DNA from: Holophagales bacterium
GTDB lineage: Bacteria; Acidobacteriota; Thermoanaerobaculia; Multivoradales; JAGPDF01
Assembly (NCBI GenBank): GCA_016699405.1
Contig: CP064972.1
Span: 1,829,501-1,893,500, forward strand
Reading direction: 5' to 3'
Length of the DNA stretch: 64,000 nt
The notes below the pieces were generated by a model. The model was not told where the DNA came from. It saw nothing but the letters and a program-made list of their open reading frames with translations, and did no database searches. The position numbers were made by a program, and so were the translations under genes. Of the stretch, positions 16,195 through 24,005 are shown one piece after another (position 1 is the stretch's first letter; each line of letters starts with the position of its first letter).

Positions 16195-17301
16195 TTAGCC
16201 GTTCTTCCGCTCGAACTCCCGCATGAACTCGACGAGGGTGTCGATGCCCTCTTCGGGGAAGGCGTTGTAGATCGAGGCGCGGAGGCCGCCGACGGAGCGG
16301 TGGCCCTTGAGGCCGTCCATTCCGGCGGCCTTGGCCTGCTTGACGAACTCGGCCTCGAGCTCCTCGCTCGGCAGGCGGAAGGTGACGTTCATCGTCGAGC
16401 GGCAGGCCTTGTCGGCGTGGCCGCGGTAGTAGCCGGTGCGGTCGATCTCGGCGTAGAGCTTCGCCGCCTTGCGGCCGTTGCGCGCCGCCATGCCGGCGAG
16501 GCCGCCGTTCTCGCGCACCCACTTCATCGTCAGGCCGAGGACGTAGATGCCGATGACGCAGGGCGTGTTGTAGAGCGACTTCTCCTTGGCGTGCGTGTTG
16601 TAGTTGAACATCGTGTGCAGCGACTCGGGGCTGCGGGCGAGCATGTCCTCGCGCACGATGACCAGCGTCACGCCCGCCGGGCCGAGGTTCTTCTGCGCCC
16701 CGGCGTAGATGAGGGCGTACTTGCCGACGTCGATCGGCCGGCAGAACATGTCCGACGAGGTGTCGCAGACCAGCGGCGCGGCGCCGACCGCGGGCTCGGC
16801 CATCCACTGCACGCCGTGAATCGTCTCGTTCGACGTGGTGTGGACGTAGGCGGCGCCGGGGGTGAGCTTGATCTCCGCCGGCGTGGGGATGCGCTTGAAG
16901 TTCTCGGCCTCGAGGGTCGCGGCGACGTTGACGGTGCCGACGCGCTTGGCTTCCTTCACCGCCTTCTTGCCCCAGGCGCCGGTGACGATGTAGTCGGCGG
17001 TGGCTCCGGCCGTCAGCAGGTTCATCGGCACCAGCGAGAACTGCGTGCTGGCGCCGCCCTGGAGGAAGAGGACGTGGTAGTTGGCCGGGATGCCGGCGAG
17101 GCTGCGGATCTCGGCCTCGGCGCCCTGGATGATGGCGTCGAAGGTCTTCGAGCGGTGGCTGATCTCGAGAATCGACATGCCGGCGCCGGGCAGCGCGAGC
17201 AGGTCGCGTTGCACCTCTTCGAGCACCGGCAGCGGCAGTACCGCGGGACCGGCGCCGAAGTTGAGCACCCGGTGGACGGCAGGCGTGGTCAGGGTGGACA
17301 T
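16195..17301 (-). CDS. serC: Phosphoserine aminotransferase
   Basis: 368 residues, normal for SerC. NFGAGPAVLP opens the chain, FLQGGASTQF and the PLP-lysine region YAGAQKNLGPAGVT are present, and the C-terminus carries VGGLRASIYNA. The enzyme converts 3-phosphohydroxypyruvate and glutamate to phosphoserine, the second step of serine synthesis. AGGAGG precedes the ATG. It follows serA by 10 bp and ends at a strong terminator. Confidence 0.96.
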   Translation of the reverse strand: MSTLTTPAVHRVLNFGAGPAVLPLPVLEEVQRDLLALPGAGMSILEISHRSKTFDAIIQGAEAEIRSLAGIPANYHVLFLQGGASTQFSLVPMNLLTAGATADYIVTGAWGKKAVKEAKRVGTVNVAATLEAENFKRIPTPAEIKLTPGAAYVHTTSNETIHGVQWMAEPAVGAAPLVCDTSSDMFCRPIDVGKYALIYAGAQKNLGPAGVTLVIVREDMLARSPESLHTMFNYNTHAKEKSLYNTPCVIGIYVLGLTMKWVRENGGLAGMAARNGRKAAKLYAEIDRTGYYRGHADKACRSTMNVTFRLPSEELEAEFVKQAKAAGMDGLKGHRSVGGLRASIYNAFPEEGIDTLVEFMREFERKNG

Positions 17302-17311
17302 GGCGGACCTC

Positions 17312-18625
17312 CTACGATTGGGTCGCCAGCGAGCGGGCCAGGTGGTACGAGGCGGCCGGCGCGCCGAGCGGGACGAGCTGGATGTCGAGAATGGCGTCGT
17401 TGGCGGCGGCCATGCGCTCGAGGGCCTCGCGCGACGGCTCGCCGGAGAGGTTCATCCGGGCGACGCAGGAGAGCGCGCCGGAGAAGACGATGTTCTCGGT
17501 CTCCTCGACGTTGACCTTCTCGGTGGCGAGCGCGGCGAAGACCGAGGAGAGCACGCCGGGGCGATCGCGGTGGCGCACCACGAGGACGTGGGTCGCCTGC
17601 GTCTGGCGCGACAGGTTGACGACGTTCAGCACGCGGCCGGTCTCGGTGAACGCCTTGATGATGCGCACCGTCTCGAGGGCGATCGCCTCCTGCGCCTGGT
17701 CGGTCGAGGCGCCGATGTGGTGCGTGCCGTAGACGCCGGGCAGCGCGAGCAGCGGCTCGACGAACTCGGCCTCGCCGGTGGCCGGCTCCTTGGCGTAGAC
17801 GTCGAGGCCGACGCGTAGCTTCTTCTCCCGCACCGCCTCCTCGAGCGCCGCGTAGTCGACCACCTCGCCGCGGGCGGTGTTGATGAAGAACGAGCCCGGC
17901 TTCATCCGGTCGAAGACCTTCTTGCCGACGAGGCCGCGCGTCTTGTCGTTGAGCGCCAGGTGGACCGAGAGCACGTCGGCGTGCTCGCCGACCTCCTCGG
18001 GCGTGGCGCAGACCCGCACGTTCGGCTCGAGCGGCGAGCCCGAGCTGGGGCGCAGGCGGACGAGCAGCGGCAGGTCGACCGGCAGGCCGCTGCGGTCGGT
18101 CTCGACGCCGATCTCGCTCCACACCGCGAGGTTCATGCCGAAGGCCTGGGCGCGCTTGGCCATCTCCTGGCCGATCGAGCCGAAGCCGAGCAGGCCGAGC
18201 GTGCGGCCGTGGACGCCGCGCGCCTTGGAGTACTCCTTCTTGTTCCACTTGCCGGCGCGCAGGTCGGCGACGTTGTCGGGGATCCGCCGGTCGAGAGCGA
18301 GGATCATCCCGAAGGCGAGCTCGGCCACCGCCACCGAGTTCTTGCCGGGGCAGTTGGCGACGTAGATGCCACGCTCGCAGGCGGCGGTGATGTCGATGTT
18401 GTCGTAGCCGGCGCCGGCGCGCACGACGAGCGAGAGACTGCCGGACTCGAGGGCCGGACGCCGGACCTTGGTGGAACGGACGACGAGGACGTCGCAGGCG
18501 GTCTCGGCGATCGCCGCGACCAGCGTTTCGTCCTTGAGGTCCGGGTTGTAGACGACTTCGCAGCCGGCGGCGGCGAGGCCGTCGAGACCGCTCTTCTCGA
18601 ACTTGTCGGCAACCAGAACTTTCAT
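17312..18625 (-). CDS. serA: D-3-phosphoglycerate dehydrogenase
   Basis: 437 residues. The NAD-binding GLLGFGSIGQEMAKRA, the active-site region NTARGEVVD and the catalytic histidine in GTHHIGAS are present. A C-terminal ACT-like domain (HVLVVRHRDRPGVLSSVFA) suggests regulation, probably by serine. A loop after the Rossmann motif (about residues 175-205) is longer than in short SerA proteins. AAGGAGAGG lies upstream of the ATG. First committed step of serine synthesis, paired with serC. Confidence 0.95.
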   Translation of the reverse strand: MKVLVADKFEKSGLDGLAAAGCEVVYNPDLKDETLVAAIAETACDVLVVRSTKVRRPALESGSLSLVVRAGAGYDNIDITAACERGIYVANCPGKNSVAVAELAFGMILALDRRIPDNVADLRAGKWNKKEYSKARGVHGRTLGLLGFGSIGQEMAKRAQAFGMNLAVWSEIGVETDRSGLPVDLPLLVRLRPSSGSPLEPNVRVCATPEEVGEHADVLSVHLALNDKTRGLVGKKVFDRMKPGSFFINTARGEVVDYAALEEAVREKKLRVGLDVYAKEPATGEAEFVEPLLALPGVYGTHHIGASTDQAQEAIALETVRIIKAFTETGRVLNVVNLSRQTQATHVLVVRHRDRPGVLSSVFAALATEKVNVEETENIVFSGALSCVARMNLSGEPSREALERMAAANDAILDIQLVPLGAPAASYHLARSLATQS

Positions 18626-18653
18626 CGCAAACCTCTCCTTGCTCTCGCGCCGG

Positions 18654-19880
18654 TCAGAACTGGTGCACCAGCAGGCCGTCGCGCAACTTGGGCTCGAACC
18701 AGGTGGACTTCGGCGGCATGATGCCGCCCTCGTCGGCGATCGCCATCAGGTCCTCGACGGAGACCGGGACCATGGCGAAGGCGACCGCCATCTCCTCGGA
18801 GTCGACGCGCCGCTCGAGCTCGCGCGTGCCGCGGATGCCGCCGACGAAGTCGATCCGCTTGTCGGTGCGCGGATCCTCGATGCCGAGCAGCGGCGTCAGC
18901 ACCGTCTCCTGGAGGCGGGCGACGTCGAGACCGGCGTAGGTCGACCCGTCGGCGGCCGGCGGCAGCTCGAGGGTGTACCAGCGTCCGGCGAGGTACATGC
19001 CGACGAGCCCCTTGCGCGCCGGAATCGGCGGCCCCGGGAGCACCTTGACGTGCTCGGCGAGGCGGGCGAGGAACTCGGCCGGGCCGCTGCCGCGCAGGTC
19101 GCGCACCACGCGGTGATAGGGGAGCACCTGCATCTGGTCGTGCGGGAAGGCGACGGCGAGGAAGCGGTTCCAGTCGCCGACCGGTGCGTCGACGCTCGCC
19201 CCCTCGTCGCGCAGCTTGGCGCGCGTGCGCGCGGCGGAGGCGGCGCGGTGGTGGCCGTCGGCGATGTACAGGCAGGGGAGACGGTCGAAGCCGGCGACCA
19301 GTCGGTGCATCGGCTCGCCGGTGACCTTCCAGACCGTGTGGCGGATGCCGTCCTCGGAGGTGAAGTCGTAGAGCGGCGCGTCGGCGGCGACCTCGGCGGC
19401 GACCGCGTCGATCTCGGCGCTCGCCCGATAGGTGAGGAAGACGACGCCGGTCTGCGCGCGCGTCGTGGTGATGTGGCGCGTCCGGTCGTCTTCCTTGTCG
19501 CGGCGCGTGCGCTCGTGCTTCTTGATCAGGTCGTTGTCGTACTCGTCGACCGAGTAGCAGGCGGCGAGCCCGGTCTGCGCGTGCGAGCCCATGACGAGCC
19601 GATAGAGATAGAGCGACGGCTCGGCTTCGTGGACGAGCGGGGCAGCGGCGGTGATCCCGGCGAGCGCGCTCTTGGCCTTGGCGTAGACCGACGCGTCGTA
19701 CGGGTCGGTGCCGGCGGGCAGATCGATCTCGGCGCGGGTGACGTGGAGGAAGGAGAGGGGGTTGTCCGCGGCGAGCGCCCGGGCCTCGTCGGTCGAGACC
19801 ACGTCGTAGGGCACCGAGGAGACCCGCGGGGCGGACTCCTCCGAGGGCCGCAGGGCCCGGAATGGACAGATCTTGGACAT
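18654..19880 (-). CDS. DUF1015 protein
   Basis: 408 residues beginning ICPFRALRP and VSSVPYDVV, the signature of DUF1015. YIADGHHRAASA in the middle is the other conserved block. The biochemical role is not established; its place ahead of serA in this operon suggests a part in serine or phosphoglycerate metabolism. A TAGAAT box (19887-19892) ends 6 nt before the ATG, so the operon mRNA may be leaderless. Confidence 0.88.
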   Translation of the reverse strand: MSKICPFRALRPSEESAPRVSSVPYDVVSTDEARALAADNPLSFLHVTRAEIDLPAGTDPYDASVYAKAKSALAGITAAAPLVHEAEPSLYLYRLVMGSHAQTGLAACYSVDEYDNDLIKKHERTRRDKEDDRTRHITTTRAQTGVVFLTYRASAEIDAVAAEVAADAPLYDFTSEDGIRHTVWKVTGEPMHRLVAGFDRLPCLYIADGHHRAASAARTRAKLRDEGASVDAPVGDWNRFLAVAFPHDQMQVLPYHRVVRDLRGSGPAEFLARLAEHVKVLPGPPIPARKGLVGMYLAGRWYTLELPPAADGSTYAGLDVARLQETVLTPLLGIEDPRTDKRIDFVGGIRGTRELERRVDSEEMAVAFAMVPVSVEDLMAIADEGGIMPPKSTWFEPKLRDGLLVHQF

Positions 19881-19978
19881 GGTCCGATTCTAGTCGGGGG
19901 GGCCGTCTCCCGCCCTATGCGGACGGGTGGGACCCCCCGGAAAGGTGGGATTCAGCAACCGCATTGTTGACTAGTTAA

Positions 19979-19992
19979 CTCTCATTTGAGAG
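19979..19992. promoter_or_regulatory. Palindrome upstream of the cytochrome cluster
   Basis: CTCTCATTTGAGAG: 6-bp arms around TT, in an AT-rich island after TTGACTAGTTAA. It lies about 30 bp before the first cytochrome gene and is a possible operator for the cluster. Confidence 0.45.
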
Positions 19993-20019
19993 GGTCGTGC
20001 CTTAGGATCCGCCGCTAAC

Positions 20020-20880
20020 TTGCGACTTCGCCGACTCCTCCTCGCCGCCCTCTACCTCCTCTCTCTTGCCGCCCTCGCTGCGGCCTACGGACACGGGAAG
20101 GAGTACTACGCGACGCCGCTCGTCGAGCGTCCGCACCACAATCTCCACTGGGAGCTCAAGCCCGGCGGATCGGTCGGGCGGACCTACGGGGTCGTCGGCG
20201 GCGTCCTGATGCTGGCCCTCCTGGGCTACCCGTTGCGCAAACGCTGGCGCCTGCTTCGGCGAGCGGGGCGGATGGCGCTCTGGCTCGACGTCCACATCTA
20301 CTTCGGCGTCGTCGGTCCGCTGCTCGTGGTCCTGCACACCGCCTTCAAGGTTCAGGGGCTGGTGGCGGTGGCCTTCTGGTCGATGGTCGCGGTGGCCGGC
20401 AGCGGGATCTTCGGGCGCTTCCTCTACGGCCAGATCCCGCGATCCGCCGCCGGAGACGAGCTGACGCTCGCCGAGGCGACGGCGCTCGACCGCGAGCTCG
20501 CGACCGAGCTCCGGGGGCTCGGCCTCACCGCCGACCAGCTCGCCCGGCTCGATGCGGTCGGTGGCGAGGGCTGGAGCGCCGACGCCGGGACCCTGGCGCT
20601 CGTCGCCCGCCTGCCGTTCGAGCCGATCCGCTTCGCCGCCCGGCTGGCGCGATTCCGGCGCGAGTGCCGCGGTGTGCCGCGCGAGCTGCTGGCCCGATTC
20701 GCCCGCCTGGCGCGGCAGAAGGCCCTCCTGCGTCGCCGGCTGCTGTTGTGGAGCCGGCTGCACGAGCTCTTCCACTACTGGCACGTCCTGCACAAGCCGT
20801 TCGCGGTGCTGATGTACCTGTTCGTCGCCATCCATGTCGGCGTTGCGTGGATGACCGGCTACGCCGGGGGGCTGCCATGA
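20020..20880 (+). CDS. Membrane b-type cytochrome-like protein
   Basis: 286 residues. An N-terminal signal or anchor helix is followed by a helix near residue 65 and by HIYFGVVGPLLVVLHTAF, and the C-terminal part has HELFHYWHVLHKPFAVLMYL then AIHVGVAW. Histidines about 13 residues apart on neighbouring helices are how ferric-reductase/b561-type proteins hold two hemes. A charged insertion of about 110 residues separates the two helix pairs. A TTG start is used. Its stop overlaps the next gene (ATGA). Likely links the membrane quinone pool to the periplasmic cytochromes. Confidence 0.7.
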   Translation: MRLRRLLLAALYLLSLAALAAAYGHGKEYYATPLVERPHHNLHWELKPGGSVGRTYGVVGGVLMLALLGYPLRKRWRLLRRAGRMALWLDVHIYFGVVGPLLVVLHTAFKVQGLVAVAFWSMVAVAGSGIFGRFLYGQIPRSAAGDELTLAEATALDRELATELRGLGLTADQLARLDAVGGEGWSADAGTLALVARLPFEPIRFAARLARFRRECRGVPRELLARFARLARQKALLRRRLLLWSRLHELFHYWHVLHKPFAVLMYLFVAIHVGVAWMTGYAGGLP

Positions 20881-22607
20881 CGGGGCGCCACCACTCCCTG
20901 GCGCGGCTCGCGCTGGCCGTTGCGCTGGCGGCGCTGGCCTCGCCGCTGCCGGCACAGATCTCGCCCGGGCCGCTCGCGCAGCCGCACGCCGGGCTCGACG
21001 GAAGTCGCAACTGCCTCGCCTGCCATCGTGCCGGCAAGGGCGTCGATCCTGTCCTCTGCCTCGACTGCCACCGGGCCCTCGGTGCGCGCCTGGCCGCCGG
21101 CAAGGGCCTGCACGCCCGCGCCGGCCACGAGCGCTGCGAGCGCTGCCACAGCGAGCACCAGGGCGCCGAGTTCGCGCTCGTCTTCTGGGGCAAGGCCGGA
21201 CGCGATGCCTTCGATCACCGCGAGGCGGGTTGGCCGCTCGTCGGCAAGCACACGCAGCTGCGCTGCGCCGAGTGCCATCGCGCCGATCGCGTCGATGCCG
21301 CGCTCGTGAAGCTGGAGCCGAAGCTCGACCGGGCGAGGACACTCCTGGGTCAGCCGACCTCCTGCGTCGGCTGTCACCGCGACCCGCACCTCGGGGCGCT
21401 CGCGCCGGCGGTGTGCACGGACTGTCATGGGCAGACGAGCTGGAAGCCGGCCGCCGGATTCGACCACGCGCGGACGCGCTATCCGCTGACCGGGGCTCAT
21501 CTCAAGGCGCCCTGTCTCAAGTGCCACGCCCAACAGACCGGCTCTGCCGCGAGCGCCGAGAAGACGATCGTCCTCTCGCAGTTCAAGGGGCAGCCGTCGC
21601 CGGACTGCGCCCGCTGTCACGCCGACGTGCACAAGGGCCGTCTCGGCAGCGACTGTGCGCGCTGCCACACCACCGAGCGCTTCACCGCGGCGGCCGTGCC
21701 GGCAGCCGGCTTCGACCACGAGCGCACGAGCTACCCGCTGCGCGGGCTCCACCGCAAGGTCGACTGCGCGAAGTGCCACACCCCCGGGCGGGAGCTCCGC
21801 ATTCCGAAGTTCGACCGCTGCGAGACCTGCCATCGCGACGTGCATCTCGGGCAGCTCGCCAGGGCCGGCGGCAGCGGAGGTTGCGTGACCTGCCACTCGG
21901 TCGACGGCTTCACCCCGGCGCGCTACGGGCCGGAGGAGCACGGACGGAGCGCCTTCCATCTCGAGGCGGCCCACCTGGCGGTGCCCTGCTCGGCGTGCCA
22001 CCGAACGGTCGCGCCGTCGACCTTGCCGCCGCCGTTGGCGCAGCGCGGCCTCACGCCGGTGGTGCGCTACCGCTTCGCCACGACCGCCTGCCGCGATTGC
22101 CACCCGGACCCGCACGGCGGCAAGCTCGATCGCTTTGCCGGGACCGCCGGATGCGCCGCCTGCCACACCCAGACCGCCTGGCGACCGGCGAGCTTCGACC
22201 ACGAGAAGAGCCGCTATCCGTTGCGCGGCAAACATGTCGCGGTCGCGTGCTCGAAGTGCCACCCGCGGGGAGCCGACGGCAAGGTTGAGTCGATGAAGCT
22301 GCGCGATCTCGCGCTCGACTGCGCCGGCTGTCATCGCGACCCGCACGCCGGGCAGCTCGCCCGCGCCGGCGTGACCGCCTGCGAGCGCTGTCACGCGGTC
22401 GACGGCTGGAGGCCGGCGACCGGATTCGACCATCAGCGCGACTCGCGCTACCCGATCGACGGCGCACACCGCAAGGTCGCCTGCGCGGCCTGCCATGCGA
22501 GCGAGACGATCGGTGCCGACCGGGCGGTGCGTTACAAGCCGCTTCCGGTCGCTTGCGAAGGGTGCCACCAGGGAAAGCGTCCGACCGGAACGGGGACGAG
22601 TCGTTGA
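20877..22607 (+). CDS. Secreted multiheme cytochrome with 20 CxxCH
   Basis: 576 residues with a Sec signal (LALAVALAALASPLPAQ). I count twenty CxxCH heme-attachment motifs. Free histidines recur in set places (RDPH, FDH, GAH, GKH), enough for bis-His coordination of most hemes. The units resemble those of the 43-motif protein two genes on, which suggests common descent. It should carry electrons through the periplasm. The ATG overlaps the stop of the b-type cytochrome gene and its own stop overlaps the next start. Confidence 0.9.
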   Translation: MTGRHHSLARLALAVALAALASPLPAQISPGPLAQPHAGLDGSRNCLACHRAGKGVDPVLCLDCHRALGARLAAGKGLHARAGHERCERCHSEHQGAEFALVFWGKAGRDAFDHREAGWPLVGKHTQLRCAECHRADRVDAALVKLEPKLDRARTLLGQPTSCVGCHRDPHLGALAPAVCTDCHGQTSWKPAAGFDHARTRYPLTGAHLKAPCLKCHAQQTGSAASAEKTIVLSQFKGQPSPDCARCHADVHKGRLGSDCARCHTTERFTAAAVPAAGFDHERTSYPLRGLHRKVDCAKCHTPGRELRIPKFDRCETCHRDVHLGQLARAGGSGGCVTCHSVDGFTPARYGPEEHGRSAFHLEAAHLAVPCSACHRTVAPSTLPPPLAQRGLTPVVRYRFATTACRDCHPDPHGGKLDRFAGTAGCAACHTQTAWRPASFDHEKSRYPLRGKHVAVACSKCHPRGADGKVESMKLRDLALDCAGCHRDPHAGQLARAGVTACERCHAVDGWRPATGFDHQRDSRYPIDGAHRKVACAACHASETIGADRAVRYKPLPVACEGCHQGKRPTGTGTSR

Positions 22608-23938
22608 CCGAGGACGTGCTCCTCTGGGCCGCGGCGTTCGTCGTTGCCGCCGCGATCGTCGTTCCCTATGCGATCGCCTTCCACCGGACGCGCCGGCGCG
22701 ATCGCGAGCGCCTCGTCGAGGCGCGCGGTCTGGGCATCGACAAGCCGCATGCGCAGTTCCCGTTCGTCGACGCCGTCGCCTGCATCGGCTGCGGGAGTTG
22801 CGTGCGGGCTTGCCCCGAGGGCGACGTGCTGGGAGTCGTCGGCGGAATCGCGGTGGTGGTCAACGGCATCCGCTGCGTCGGTCATGGGCGCTGTGCCGAA
22901 GCCTGCCCGGTCGGCGCGATCGAGGTGGGACTCGGCGACCTGAAGGGTCGACCCGACGTGCCGATCCTCGACCAGCAGGGCGAGACGACGGTTCCCGGCG
23001 TCTTCGTGGCCGGCGAGCTCTCGGGCCTGGCCCTGGTGCGCAATGCGGTGGAGCAGGGCGAGCACGTGGTCGATGCCATCGCCCGGCGACTCGCCTCGCG
23101 ACCCCGGCGGAGCGCGGAGGTCGATTCCGCTCTCCTCGACGTCCTGATCGTCGGCGCCGGTCCGGCCGGGCTCGCGGCGGCGCTGGCGGCGCGCCACCAT
23201 CGCCTCTCGGCCCTGGTGCTCGACCAGGCGGCGGACCTCGGCGGCACGATCCTGCACTTCCCGCGGCGCAAGCTGGTGCTGACGCGCCCGGTGCCGTTCC
23301 CGCTGGGCGGCGGCCTCGATCGCGAGGAGTACAGCAAGGAGGAGCTGCTCGAGCTGCTCGCCGGAGAGATCCGCCGGCACGGTCTCGAGATTCGCTACGG
23401 AGCACGGCTCGCGAGGATCGAGAGAGACGGTGACGAGCTCCGCGCGATCACCTCCACCGGCACGTTGCGCGCGCGCCAGGTCGTGCTGTCGCTCGGCCGG
23501 CGCGGCACGCCGCGAACGCTCGGCGTGCCGGGCGAGGAGCTGCCGAAGGTGATGTACCAACTGCGCGATGCGGAGACCTACCGCGGACAGCGGCTGCTCG
23601 TCGTCGGAGGAGGCGACAGCGCGGTCGAGGCGGCGATCGGCCTCGCTCGCCAGCCGGGGAACCGGGTCACGGTCTCGTACCGCAAGTCGGGGTTCTTCCG
23701 CATCAAGCGCAAGAACGAGGACGCGATCGCGGCGCTCATCGCACGCGGCAAGGTGCAGGTGCTCTTCGACTCGCAGGTGACCGCCATCCATCCCGACCAG
23801 GTGAGCCTCGAAACCGCCACGGGCTCTTTGCAGCTGGAGAACGACTACGTGTTCGTGCTCATCGGCGGCGACCCGCCCTATGCGCTGCTGCGTGGCATGG
23901 GCGTGCGATTCGGCGGCGAGCAGGCGGGGTCGGTGTGA
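22604..23938 (+). CDS. Ferredoxin-FAD/NAD(P) oxidoreductase, membrane anchored
   Basis: 444 residues from a TTG that overlaps the previous stop. A transmembrane helix near the N-terminus is followed by two 4Fe-4S-like motifs: CIGCGSCVRACPEG, complete, and CVGHGRCAEACPVG, in which a histidine replaces the second cysteine. Then come a thioredoxin-reductase-like core with FAD motif IVGAGPAGLAAAL and NAD(P) motif VVGGGDSAVEAAI. It should pass electrons between NAD(P)H, flavin and the cytochromes. The exact start is uncertain (GTG 22617 is possible). Confidence 0.85.
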   Translation: MTEDVLLWAAAFVVAAAIVVPYAIAFHRTRRRDRERLVEARGLGIDKPHAQFPFVDAVACIGCGSCVRACPEGDVLGVVGGIAVVVNGIRCVGHGRCAEACPVGAIEVGLGDLKGRPDVPILDQQGETTVPGVFVAGELSGLALVRNAVEQGEHVVDAIARRLASRPRRSAEVDSALLDVLIVGAGPAGLAAALAARHHRLSALVLDQAADLGGTILHFPRRKLVLTRPVPFPLGGGLDREEYSKEELLELLAGEIRRHGLEIRYGARLARIERDGDELRAITSTGTLRARQVVLSLGRRGTPRTLGVPGEELPKVMYQLRDAETYRGQRLLVVGGGDSAVEAAIGLARQPGNRVTVSYRKSGFFRIKRKNEDAIAALIARGKVQVLFDSQVTAIHPDQVSLETATGSLQLENDYVFVLIGGDPPYALLRGMGVRFGGEQAGSV

Positions 23939-24005
23939 TCTGTTTCGCTGTCGATTGTCGAGGTATCTCATCGTGAATCGCCGCTCGATCCAGGAGGATC
24001 CGCCA

